From: Hydnum rufescens UP504 | Lineage: Eukaryota; Basidiomycota; Agaricomycetes; Cantharellales; Hydnaceae | DNA: 64,000 bases | Assembly (NCBI GenBank): GCA_014904985.1 | Contig: MU128924.1 | Span: 69,958 to 133,957 of the forward strand | Reading direction: 5' to 3' | Shown here: one piece after another, positions 48,540 to 59,331 of the stretch | Layout: the number at the start of each line of letters is the position of its first letter | How positions within the stretch are numbered: the stretch's first letter is position 1 | Notes under the pieces: generated by a model | Database searches by the model: none | What the model was told of the DNA's origin: nothing | The model's input: only the letters and a program-made list of their open reading frames with translations | Program-made: the position numbers and the translations under genes

Positions 48540-49415
48540 GAATCCAGAATTACCTGCTACAAAATGCAGATCACCTACTATGAGATGCACATTATCTACT
48601 ATGGGGGATCCAGATCACCTACCATGAGAGGCACATTACCTACTATGGGGGATCCAGATCACCTACTACAAGATGGAAGTTATCTGCTATACAGGATTCA
48701 GATCACCTACTACAGCAGGCAAATCACCTGCTATGGGATGCAGGTTACCTACTATGGGATGTGAGTTACCTACTACAGTATGTGGATCACCTACTACAGA
48801 ATGCTGATCACCTACTACAAAAAGCATAATCACCTGCTACAAAAAGTGGATCACCCACTACACAAAGGATTTCACCTACTACAAGAAATGAAACACTACT
48901 ACAAAAATGGGTTACCTACTACAAAAGCATATTACCTGCTATGAAACACATATTACTGCTACCAAGTGCATATTACCTGCTACCAAATGCATATTACCTG
49001 CTATGAAACACATATTACCTGCTACAAAATGTATATTACCTGCTACAAAACACATATTACCTGGTACAAAATGTATATTACCTGGTACAAAATGCATATT
49101 ACCTGCTACAAAACACATATTACCTGCTATGAGATGCATATTACCTGCTATGAAACACATATTACCTGCTACCAAATGCATATTACCTGCTATGAAACAT
49201 ATATTACCTGCTATGAAACATATATTACCTGCTACCAAATGCATATTACCTGCTACCAAATGCATTACCTGCAACCAGCTACATATTACCTACTACCAAC
49301 CATGTATTACCTGCTGCCAACCACATATTACCTGATACCAAACACATATCACCTACTACCAAACACATGTTACCTACTACCAAGGGCATATCACCTGCTA
49401 CCAAAAACATATCAC
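48540..49415 (+). repeat. 21-bp minisatellite (CATATTACCTGCTAYNAAAYR)
   Basis: From about 48,900 the unit is 21 bp and repeats some 20 times; upstream, looser CACCTACTACA-type units begin at 48,540. All three frames stay open on both strands because the period is a multiple of three, so the long open frames here are by-products. It lies just upstream of the gypsy protease. Confidence 0.85.
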
Positions 49416-49577
49416 TGGCCATAAAAAATGGATTATCTACCTGCAATCCTTTTAGTCCAAAGGAACAATGACACAGAGAGGCTAGTGAATAGAGTAGTCA
49501 GCAGTCAGCAAAGCTCACATCTGCTTCTGTAGGCTGAGCAAAACTCTAACAGTGATGTTCATGTTCACCAGCATGGG

Positions 49578-50027
49578 ATGTGTGAGACTCCCCCTTCCCC
49601 CCCCCCACCCACACAGTCAGAGATCAAGGTGAAAATCCAATCACTGCAGACTGGAGAGATCTGTGCTGGAAAGGCCCTACTGGACTCTGGAGCAACCAGA
49701 ATGTTCATGGACCCAACCTTTGCAAAGGAGAATGGCCTAGACATACAACCCCTTGCATGCCCAATCCTGGTCTACAATGTTGATGGAACACTGAATGAAA
49801 TGTGGTCAGTACATGAAGAGGTTGAGGTCATCCTCCAAATCAATGATCACTCCGAGTGGGTAGTGTTCTCTGTGATCAGACTGGGGACAACCAAGCTGAT
49901 CATAGGGCACACATGGCTTCACCATCACAACCCAGAGATTGACTGGACAACTGGGGAAGTCACACTGACCCAGTGCCCATCTGACTGTTGTGTAGCAATC
50001 TGGAAGATGCGGAATGTGGAGTGTTGA
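49578..50027 (+). pseudogene. Gypsy aspartic protease segment
   Basis: The retropepsin active site reads LLDSGATRMF, with the flap-side IIGHTWLHHHNPEIDW. The frame is open for 149 codons and then continues in another frame towards the RT, so at least one frameshift separates them. It lies downstream of the minisatellite. No gag or zinc knuckle precedes it. Confidence 0.8.
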
Positions 50028-50300
50028 TGAGGGAGAACCTCCAGGAAAACACTGGAAGAACCCCAGACACCTCCCACTCCTATGGAGGATGATGCCAACA
50101 ACATTAATGAGCCCCTGACACTGGAAAAAGGAGATGCCATCTTCACAGCTTACTTCACCAGTGACACTGAGCACTCCGAGATTGTCTGAGAAATGAGCAC
50201 CCCTTCTCAGAGACTGGCAGAGGCTGCAAAAGCCAAAGCAAATGAGCCAGTGAGGTTGTTTGTGGAGCTTGTCCCAGAGGAATTCTGTGACTTCTGAGAT

Positions 50301-51599
50301 GTGTTTTCCAAGGACTCCTTTGATCAGCTCCCCAGCTGGAAACCATGGGATCACCACATTGAGTTTAACAAGGGAGTCCAGCTACCTCCCCCAGCCAAAC
50401 TCTTCCCACTCTCCCCAGCTGAGCAAAAGGAGCTCGATGACTTCCTGAAGGAAGACCTGGCCTCTGGTCAGATCTGCCCTTCCAAATCCCCTATGGCTGC
50501 CCCAGTGTTCTTTGTGAAGAAAAAAGATGGAGGTTTTTGGCTGGTCCACGACTACTGGAAACTCAATGACATCACTGTTAAGAATGCATACCCCTTACCT
50601 CTGATCTCCAATGTCATTGACTGACTCCAACAAGCCAAAGTGTTTGGGAAACTGGACTTGCAGTGGGGCTTCCAGAATATCCAGATGGCTGATGGAGAAG
50701 AATGGAAAGCAGCTTTCCATTCTAACCAAGGACTGTTTGAACCCTTGGTCATGTTCTTTGGACTTTGCAACTCTCCAGGCACCTTCCAAAACATGATCAA
50801 CAATGTCCTCCAAGAGTGGATTGAAAATGGAGTGTGTATCGTATATCTGGATGACATCCTGAGCTTCACCAAGACATGAGAGGAGTATGTCCATGGAGTC
50901 CATGGGATCTTACAGACACTCCAGGAGAACAAACTCTTCCTGAAGCCAGAGAAGTATGAGTTCTTCCAGGACCAGATCAAGTATCTGGGGCTGGTATTCA
51001 CTCCAGATCATGTGGAGATGGACCCAATCAAGGTTGCAGGTGTGGTGGAGTGGCCAGAGCCCAAAAGCTTGAAGGAGACACAACCATTCCTGGGGTTCAT
51101 CAACGTCTACCACTGGTTCATTCAGGACTTTGCTAAAGTTGCCAGGCCTTTGAATGACCTCACCCAGAAAGACACCCCCTTCCAATGGGCCGATGCTGAA
51201 TGCAATGCCTTTGTCAAGTTGAAAACCCTTGTCACCTCTGCACTGATCCTAGTCTTCTGATCTGAGTCTGGATGCTTCTGAGTAGAAGGTGATGCCTCTG
51301 GATATGTGACTGGAGCAGTACTCTCACAACTCCAAGAGGATGGGAAGTGGCATCCAGTAGGTTTCCTGTTGAAGAGTTTGTCAGAAGCTGAAAGGAATTA
51401 TGACATCTATGACAAGGAACTCCTGGCCATTGTCAGAGCTCTAGAGGCATGGAGACACTACTTAGAGGGTTCCCCACATCCAGTCAAGATCCTGATGGAC
51501 CACCAGAACCTTCAGTACTTCTGGACTGCACAGAAGCTGAATCAGAGACAAGCCTGGTGGAATATTTTCCTCTCCCAGTTCAACTTCACCCTCCAGCAC
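50301..51599 (+). pseudogene. Gypsy reverse transcriptase-RNase H segment
   Basis: RT fingers and palm: LPPPAKLFPLSPAEQKELD, PVFFVKKKDGGFW, AYPLPLISNVID, FGLCNSPGTFQNMIN and the catalytic YLDDIL. RNase H: GDASGYVTGAVLSQLQ and DKELLAIVRALEAWRHYLEG. Stops at 50,296, 50,622, 50,877, 51,258 and 51,280 are all TGA in positions where CGA (Arg) is expected. It ends with LQH at element B's target duplication. Confidence 0.85.
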
Positions 51600-52343
51600 C
51601 ACCTTAGGCAGCCCTATTTCCGTATCTAATTAGGTAGTCTTTTTCTGGTAAAATAGTATGTCTAATAGACCCATAGGCGCATGGCCCCACATGTCTTAAG
51701 AACCTACCATGGCCCCCTGAATATTAGGGCCCATGGACCCATGCCAGGGGATTTTTGAGACACTGGCCCCATGAAAAACCCCCCTCAGCTCTTTGACAAG
51801 CTGGCATCATTCTGGCATTCACCTTCATGTCCATCGGGGTTCGGGGTTACTGCATCGGTCATCGCCCATTCAAATAAATGATTTGGATCCGCTGCATCCA
51901 AAAAACTCAGCAGCATCCATCGGTATGTGCCCCCTCTGGCAGCAGGATCACTGGCAGGACAGTGGGCAGCCCCAAATGATGGCCATGCACCAGAAATCAG
52001 CCTGCTGGGGCTGCTCATTTAAAGGCGGAAGAATTTCCTTATTTGGAAATCACATGTTCACTCGAACTCTATCTTCATTGCACATTCCAGCCTGCTACAG
52101 GGCTTTGTTGGCTGCTAATTGGACAGCAGACTATCTCTATTGTATAGTACAAAGAAAGGACTACAAATATATACAAAATTGAATTCACAAAACAAATATT
52201 ACATGCGCCCGGTGCCTACAGGTGTAGGGCATGTGACCTGAAGGGGAAATATGTTGGAGAGAACCTAGGAGCCCATGCACAGAAATTTTCGTGTGCATGG
52301 GTGCCCTGGTTCCTCCGTTATTCTCCATTTCATGGGGGTCTTC

Positions 52344-53434
52344 CTAAATTAATGTAGTGCGAAAAGGGCAGCTTAAAGCAGCCCTGTTTGCGCTATAGGA
52401 GAGGTAAGAATGAAGGGACTTACCTTATCACCACACCCCAGCAATGCTGGGGTGTGGTGTCCTGCTGATCGTGTGGCAGTTTGGATCTTCGGGATCTTCA
52501 GTTGTATGGGGTCGTAAGACCCGCGGTCATTCGCAATGACAACAACGGCATTGCCGTCATTGTCATCATGTGAAGTGGGGGTGGAGGGTACAGTTAGGAC
52601 TAGTGTAGTCCCTGAAATGAAAACGAAGTATTAGTATGTGATTAAAGCAGCACAAAAAGGGTAGCCTGAAGCTGCCCTTTTTGCGCAAGATGAGATAAAG
52701 GACAAATAAACTTACCTTATTACCACACCCCAGCTTTGCTGGGGTGTGGTTTCCTGTTTCAGGTGCTTTATCGTCGGTTTCTTTCATCATGCGGGGTCAT
52801 ATGACCCATGTCGCCCATCGGTGGCGACGGGATCGTCATTTGTCAGGCATCCATACCGTCAGTTGAAGCGCATGAGGAGGGGGGATAGCAGAGAGAGACC
52901 CTGTAATGAAACAAGTGCAATAGTTAGTAAAGAAGCAAAGCTACGCAAAAAGGGCAGCTTAAGAGCTGCCCTCTTTGCGAAAGGTGAGATAGATAATATA
53001 ACACATACCTTATCACCGCACCCCAGCGAGGCTGGGGTGTGGTGTCTTGCTCATGGCGACTCGTCGTTGATTTCTTCAGCTGCGCAGGGGGCATGAGACT
53101 GGTCAATCGTGCGGATGACCACCGCATTGTCCCCATCAATGGCGACGATGCGATCTTGATCATTGTTTGGCGTGCGGGGGGCGGTTGGGTGGGTGCAATA
53201 GTCCCTACAACGAAGACGGTTCTCAAAGTATTAGTAAAAATAAGAAAAGGGGCAGCTGAAAGCTGCCCCACTCGTGCCAGAGGGGATGTATGAAATATAC
53301 GTACTTTGTCATCACACCCCAGCGAGGCCGGGGTTGGTCATGCGCGGGATACAGAAGCGCATTGTGTGCGATGCCGATGATAGCACCATTGTCGCCATCG
53401 TCATCGCCGTCGTCGTCGTCATCATCATCATCAT

Positions 53435-53465
<31 letters not shown>

Positions 53466-53660
53466 ATCGTCATCGTCATTGTCATTTGATGTGCAGGGGG
53501 TGCGCAGGCGAGTGATAGTCCCTATGATGAAAAGAATTCAAGATGTAAGTAAATAACGAAAGGAGTGCAAAAGGAGCGGCTTGGAACTGCTGCTTTTGCA
53601 CAGAACTGAATGAAAATCGATACCTTATTCACCACACCCAGCATTGTCACTGGGTGTGGT
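52344..53660 (-). repeat. Element B left array: five intron-like and five hairpin exon-like modules
   Basis: On the minus strand the intron-like modules are 53,522-53,623, 53,215-53,304, 52,901-53,008, 52,612-52,715 and 52,344-52,423 (102, 90, 108, 104 and 80 bp). Each starts GTA(C/T/A)G-like, contains a GGGCAGC...GCTGCCC-type hairpin, and ends TAG or CAG. Each preceding exon-like module ends in ACCACACCCCAGC...GCTGGGGTGTGGT followed by AATAAG or GATAAG. The first full exon-like module carries a GAC/GAT tract of about 75 bp and is open to its end (LYPAHDQPRPRWGVM). The module at about 53,009-53,214 is open except for one TGA shortly before its hairpin. Confidence 0.8.
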
Positions 53661-54788
53661 GCTTGCTGCGCTCAACGGGTCGCTTTGTCAGGCGTTGGAT
53701 GAAGCCATGACTCAACGCTGGCAAGTGCCGGATTTAAAAAAGCGCCGAACATCCAGCAGAAAAGACACCACATAGCAGTGCTTCAGCCTGCGTACTAAAA
53801 CAATTATGCACAACATTTTATTTTATAGTTATTCTGGTGATAATATTGAAGATAAAGACAAGAATGAGCAAGATCTGAGTAAGGCAATATATTATGACCC
53901 TAAACAGGGGATTGGGTCGCATGTATACATCAGAGTGCCCCCAAAATTAAATATTGTGGCCATATGTATGTATACTATGTGATAGATACGTCAAAATGGA
54001 TGTCAGATATGCATAAGAGTATAATTTCCTTATTTGGGTATGTGTATTTCCTCATTAGTTCAGTCACATCCTAGTATTAGGGCCTATAAATTGACGATTG
54101 GAACTTGACCCAGCATGCGCACAAAGAAGTATTTTTTTCATAATTTCTGACGCAAATGCTATGTCACGGGTTCCGCACAATCAGAGTAGTTGCATGCTGG
54201 GTCAAGTTCCAATCGTCAATTTATATAAATTGACGATTGGAACTTGACCCAGCATGCAACTACTCTGATTGTGCGGAACCCGTGACATAGCATTTGCGTC
54301 AGAAATTATGAAAAAAATACTTCTTTGTGCGCATGCTGGGTCAAGTTCCAATCGTCAATTTATAGGCCCTAATACTAGGATGTGACTGAACTAATGAGGA
54401 AATACACATACCCAAATAAGGAAATTATACTCTTATGCATATCTGACATCCATTTTGACGTATCTATCACATAGTATACATACATATGGCCACAATATTT
54501 AATTTTGGGGGCACTCTGATGTATACATGCGACCCAATCCCCTGTTTAGGGTCATAATATATTGCCTTACTCAGATCTTGCTCATTCTTGTCTTTATCTT
54601 CAATATTATCACCAGAATAACTATAAAATAAAATGTTGTGCATAATTGTTTTAGTACGCAGGCTGAAGCACTGCTATGTGGTGTCTTTTCTGCTGGATGT
54701 TCGGCGCTTTTTTAAATCCGGCACTTGCCAGCGTTGAGTCATGGCTTCATCCAACGCCTGACAAAGCGACCCGTTGAGCGCGAGCAAG
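53661..54788. repeat. Palindromic centre of element B
   Basis: Perfect or nearly perfect inverted arms meet at 54,224 (TCAATTTATATAAATTGA). Each arm holds a smaller foldback: 27-bp inverted copies of AAATTGACGATTGGAACTTG at about 54,090 and 54,198 (left) and mirrored at 54,225 and 54,336 (right). The centre is AT-rich and separates divergent arrays, so it is a candidate bidirectional promoter. Confidence 0.85.
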
Positions 54789-56121
54789 CACCACACCCAG
54801 TGACAATGCTGGGTGTGGTGAATAAGGTACGATTTTCATTCAGTTCTGTGCAAAAGCAGCGGTTCCAAGCCGCTCCTTTTGCACTCCTTTCGTTAGTTAT
54901 TTACATCTTGAATTCTTTTCATCATAGGGACTATCACTTGCCTGTGCACCCCCTGCACATCAAACGACAATGATGATGACAATGACAATGATGATGACAA
55001 TGACAATGATGATGACAATGATGATGACGACGATGATGATGATGATGATGACGACAACAACAGCGATGACAATGGCGACAATGGTGCCATCATCGGCATC
55101 GCACACAATGCGCTTCTGTATCCCGCGTGACCAACCCCGGCCTCGCTGGGGTGTGATGACAAAGTATGTATATTCCATACATCCCCTCTGGCATGAGTGG
55201 GGCAGCTTTCAGCTGCCCCTTTTCTTATTTTTACTAATACTTTGAGAACTGTCTTCGTTGTAGGGACTATTGCACCCACCCAACTGCCCCCTGCATGCCA
55301 AACAATGATCAAGATCGCGTCGTCGCCATCGGTGGGGACGATGCGGTGGTCGTCTGCACGATTGCCAGTCTCATGCCCCCATGCAGCTGAAGAAATCAAC
55401 GACGAGTCGCCATGAGCAAGACACCACACCCCAGCCTCGCTGGGGTGTGGTGATAAGGTATGTGTTATATTATCTATCTTGCCTTTCGCAAAGAGGGCAG
55501 CTCTTAAGCTGCCCTTTTTGTGTAGCTTTGCTTCTTTACTAACTATTTGCACTTGTTTCATTACAGGGTCTCTCTCTGCTATCCCCCCTCCTCGCGCGCT
55601 TCAACCAATGGTACGGATGCCGACAAATGACGATCCTGTCACCACCGTGGGCGACGTGGGTCATATGACCCCGCATGATGAAAGAAACCGACGATAAAGC
55701 ACCTGAAACAGGAAACCACACCCCAGCAAAGCTGGGGTGTGGTAATAAGGTAAGTTTATTTGTCCTTTATCTCATCTTGCGCAAAAAGGGCAGCTTCAGG
55801 CTACCCTTTTTGTGCTGCTTTAATCACATACTAATACTTCGTTTTCATTTCAGGGACTACACTAGTCCTAACTGTACCCTCCGCCCCCACTTCACATGAT
55901 GACAATGACGGCAATGCCGTTGTTGTCATTGTGAACGACTGCGGGTCTTACGACCCCATACAACTGAAGATCCCGAAGATCCAAACTGCTGCACGATCAG
56001 CAGGACACCACACCCCAGCATTGCTGGGGTGTGGTGATAAGGTAAGTCCCTTCATTCTTACCTCTCCTTTAGCGCGAACAGGGCTGCTTTAAGCTGCCCT
56101 TTTCGCACTACATTAATTTAG
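54789..56121 (+). repeat. Element B right array: five intron-like and five hairpin exon-like modules
   Basis: The intron-like modules are 54,827-54,927, 55,164-55,263, 55,458-55,566, 55,750-55,853 and 56,042-56,121 (101, 100, 109, 104 and 80 bp). They have donors GTACGA, GTATGT, GTATGT, GTAAGT and GTAAGT and branch-like GTTAGTTA, ACTAATA, ACTAACT and ACTAATA. Four of the five acceptors are followed by GGACTA or GGTCTC; the last is followed by GAAGAC. The exon-like modules between them are 236, 194, 183 and 188 bp. The last (55,854-56,041) is open for 62 codons, ending GHHTPALLGCGDK. The 183 bp one (55,567-55,749) has a single TGA and ends GNHTPAKLGCGNK. The first carries the GAT/GAC tract and, compared with the left arm, has a 2 bp loss near 55,128 that creates TGA. 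The modules do not all join in one frame. Confidence 0.8.
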
Positions 56122-56872
56122 GAAGACCCCCATGAAATGGAGAATAACGGAGGAACCAGGGCACCCATGCACACGAAAATTTCTGTGCATGGGCTCCTAG
56201 GTTCTCTCCAACATATTTCCCCTTCAGGTCACGTGCCCTACACCTGTAGGCACCGGCTCATGTAATATTTGTTTTGTGAATTCAATTTTGTATATATTTG
56301 TACTCCTTTCTTTGTACTATACAATAGAGATAGTCTGCTGTCCAATTAGCAGCCAACAAAGCCCTGTAGCAGGCTGGAATGTGCAATGAAGATAGAGTTC
56401 GAGTGAACATGTGATTTCCAAATAAGGAAATTCTTCCGCCTTTAAATGAGCAGCCCCAGCAGGCTGATTTCTGGTGCATGGCCATCATTTGGGGCTGCCC
56501 ACTGTCCTGCCCAGTGATCCTGCTGCCAGAGGGGGCATGTACCAATGGATGCTGCTGAGTTTTTTGGATGCAGCGGATCCAAATCATTTATTTGAATGGG
56601 CAATGACTGATGCAGTAACCCCAAACCCCAATGGACATGAAGGTGAATGCCGGAATGATGCCAGCTTGTCAAAGAGCTGAGGGGGGTTTTTCATGGGGCC
56701 AGTGTCTCAAAAATCCCCTGGCATGGGTCCATGGGCCCTAATATTCAGGGGGCCATGGTAGGTTCTTAAGACATGTGGGGCCATGCGCCTATGGGTCTAT
56801 TAGACATACTATTTTACCAGAAAAAGACTACCTAATTAGATACAGAAATAGGGCTGCCTAAGGTGCCAGCAC

Positions 56873-58957
56873 TGCTCTGGATCCCAGTCTGGGAAGCTGG
56901 ATGCCCTCTCACAATGAGCAGATCACCCACAGGGAGACTCTGACAACTCTGATGTAGTCCTACTGAAGCCCATGGCCTTCCAGTCCTGGGCTCTGGACAC
57001 CTTGGAGGTTGTGGCAGTGGAAGGACCTAGCCAGAGCTTGATGGCTTGGATCAAGAGGGCAACAGAGATTGATGAAAAAGTCATGCAGGTCATCAAGGAG
57101 TTAAATGAAGATGGACCAAAGGCACACCTGAAGGATTGGGAACTCCAAGGATCTCTGGTTCTCTTCCACAGACATGTCTATGTTCCACTGGACTCCAAAC
57201 TCCATCATGACTTAGTCCATAAACACCATGACACTCCAACCATGGGCCACCCTGGACAATGGAAGACATATGAACTTGTATCTCAGCACTACTGGTGGCA
57301 TCACAATATGTTGCAACCTATGTTTCGACCTGTGACTATGGTTGCCAAAGTCAGGTTCAGGTCAGGTTTTGCCCCATTTGGGCAAAACCTGAACTTAACC
57401 AAAACCTGAATCTTCTCAATTGGCAAAACCTGAACCTAACCTGAAGAAAACCTATCTTAGGTTAGGTTCAGGTTAGGTTCAGGTTTAACCAAGGTTCAAA
57501 CCTGAAATCATGAGCCCCTTCAGACAGGAGAAATATCTGAGCTCAACACTGATTTTAACCATAATCCAGAATGAGTCATCAATTCTGGCAAGTTCCAGAA
57601 TTATGTAAGCAGGTTCCTTGGTGGAGAAATATGTTACTTTGAAGTGAAGTTATACACAAAACCTCATGAATAGTTTATATTGACTATACATAGTCTATGT
57701 ACAGTCAATATAAACTTTGTATGAGGTTTTATGTTTAACTTCACTTCAAAGTAACCTATTTCTCCACCAAGGAACCTGCTTACATAACTCTGGAACTTGC
57801 CAGAATTGATGACTCATTCTGGATTATGGTTAAAATCAGTGTTCAGCTCAGATATTTCTCCTGTCTGAAGGGGCTCATGATTTCAGGTTTGAACCTTGGT
57901 TAAACCTGAACCTAACCTGAACCTGAAAACATGGGGGCCCAAAACCTGAACCTGACCTGAGGAAAATTACATGAAACCTGACCCCAATGGAACCTGACTT
58001 GGGTCAGGTTCAGGTTCAAACTCAGGTTTTCCAGGTTTGTAACCTAACTTCAGCAACCATACCTGTGACACCTGTAACTGAACCAAGACTTTCCCATCCA
58101 AACTGTCCAGAACACTCCATCCCAATCCAGTCCCAGACTGCTGATGGCAAGCCATATCTGTGGACATCATCACAGAGCTCCCAGAGTCCCATGGATTTGA
58201 AAGCATCATGATTGTAGTCAACCATCTCTCCAAACGAATTCACACCATGCCCACCACCACAACAGTTGACTCTGTCAGTGTTGCTTGCCTCTTCCAGGAA
58301 AATGTATGGAGACATCATGGACTCCCAGAGACAATCATTAGTGACTGGGGTATGACCTTCACCTCCAAGTTCATGAAGGGACTAAATTCCCTCCTTGGAA
58401 TCATAGCAAATGTGTTGACAGCATACCACCCACAGACAGATGGACAGACAGAGTGAGTCAACCAGGAGATTGAGCAGTACCTCTGGATCTTTGTCAACCA
58501 CCGACAAAATGATTGGGCAGACTGGCTCCCTATGGCAGAATTTGCATACAACAACCAGATTCACTCCTCCACCCATGAGACCCCATTCTGCCTTGACTCT
58601 GGCCAAGACCCTCACCTCGGCACTGAATCAATCCACTGTGGAGTTGTTGAGGCAGCCACAGACTTTGTCACATGGATGCAGAAAACCTCCAAGGAAGCCC
58701 AGTCTGCCCTCTGCCAAGCAGCTGAGGACATGGCTTGTCACTATGATGCTCACCAGATGGAAGCCCCAGAGTATGCAGTCAGAGACTCAGTATGGCTGGA
58801 TGCCCACAACATCTCCATTGACAGCCCAGCCCAGAAACTTTCAGACAAGTGGTTAGGCCCATACAAGGTAGATAAGGTGATCTCCTGCTCTGCTGTCTGG
58901 CTCAAACTCCCCTCCTCCATGCGAGTCCACCCAGTATTCCATGTCTCCAAGCTCTGA
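56873..58957 (+). pseudogene. Gypsy RNase H tail and integrase segment
   Basis: After element B: the RNase H end (SGKLDALSQ) then TGA-ADHPQGDSDNSDVVLL, the integrase N-terminus (YVPLDSKLHHDLVHKHHDTP) and, after the MITE, CDTCN-TGA-TKTFPSK. The catalytic core shows D in SVDIITELP, D in ISDWGMTF (the usual RG is WG) and E in the WLPMAEFAYNNQIH region. The C-terminal part reads LGPYKVDKVISCSAVWLKLP. Stops at 57,340 (through the MITE), 58,094 and 58,454 correspond to CGA to TGA changes. Confidence 0.8.
57337..58061. mobile_element. MITE/foldback element with 8-bp TSD (hAT-like)
   Basis: It begins TATGGTTGCCAAAGTCAGG and ends CTTCAGCAACCATA. CCTGTGAC flanks both sides (57,329-57,336 and 58,062-58,069). 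Removing it restores the gypsy CDTCN motif. Arms rich in GGTTCAGGTT meet near 57,690 (TTATATTGACTATACATAGTC). An 8 bp TSD and short TIRs suit a non-autonomous hAT element. A related single arm is at 34,550-34,725. Confidence 0.85.
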
Positions 58958-59317
58958 CCCTTCCAACTGGACCCAATTGGAGATCATGTTGCACATCCTC
59001 CACCCCCTCCGGTCCTGCAAGGTGGGGAGGAAGAGTGTGAAGTCGAATGGATTGAAAACTCCCACTATTTCCAGGGTCAACTCAAGGTTACCACCCTCAG
59101 AAAATCAGTAGCTGCCAGAGACTGACTTAGGTAATGCCTGGGAAGTTGTTATGCAGTATCATCATGACCATCTGGAAGCTCCAAGATGGATCAGCACCAT
59201 TGAATTCTCCTCCATTGGGTTCTGGCCATGCCCACTTTTAACAGAACTGCCTCCACACCTCCTGGACTGGTCAGCCCATTGAGCCCTGCTCCTACCACCA
59301 ATTGGGATGATTGGTCC

Positions 59318-59331
59318 TAAGAGGGGGGTGA
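59318..59331 (+). promoter_or_regulatory. Polypurine tract of the gypsy element
   Basis: AAGAGGGGGGTGA lies directly before the 3' LTR, the place where plus-strand DNA synthesis is primed in LTR retrotransposons. Confidence 0.75.

Larger units (their letters stand above)
51600..56865. mobile_element. Palindromic element B: 5.27 kb, CACCTTAGGCAGCCC termini, 7-bp TSD
   Basis: The termini are CACCTTAGGCAGCCCTATTT (51,600) and its exact inverse ending at 56,865. The flanking CCAGCAC is duplicated at 51,593-51,599 and 56,866-56,872. Deleting the element with one CCAGCAC restores the gypsy frame (FTLQHCSGSQSGK). Virtually the entire element is an inverted repeat about 54,224, with arms that differ by scattered substitutions and small indels. 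No transposase was found, so it is probably non-autonomous. It is much richer in CpG than the gypsy DNA around it. The superfamily is undetermined: TSD length is compatible with several 7-9 bp TSD groups. Confidence 0.85.
49560..59331 (+). mobile_element. Ty3/gypsy retrotransposon pol, decayed, twice interrupted, 5' end missing
   Basis: Domains in order: aspartic protease at 49,578-50,027 (ALLDSGATRMFMD; IIGHTWL), reverse transcriptase at 50,300-51,000 (KLDLQWGFQNIQ; YLDDIL near 50,840), RNase H-like at 51,290-51,599 (EGDASGYVTGAVLSQ), then element B. The polyprotein resumes at 56,873 (HCSGSQSGKLDALS), with the integrase zinc finger near 57,200-57,300 (HHDLVHKHH; H-H only in part), the MITE, and the integrase core at 58,150-58,960 (SVDIITELPES; SDWGMTFTSKFM; TAYHPQTDGQTE). 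A chromodomain-like remnant follows (VEWIENSHYFQGQL near 59,045). Gag and the 5' LTR are not found. Every in-frame stop I checked is TGA where the family has Arg. Confidence 0.85.

Noticed and set aside
48900..49415. Regular 21-bp repeats resembling a CRISPR array
   Set aside because: There are no unique spacers; the unit itself repeats end to end, and the organism is eukaryotic.
48907..49424. Protein-coding frames of ITCYETH / LPATKCI type
   Set aside because: Translation of the minisatellite; open in several frames on both strands, with no start context or flanking exon.
51600..56865. Element B as a missed-adapter palindromic read artefact
   Set aside because: The arms differ by several substitutions and small indels, the termini are precise and the element has a target duplication that restores the host frame. 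An artefact would not do this.
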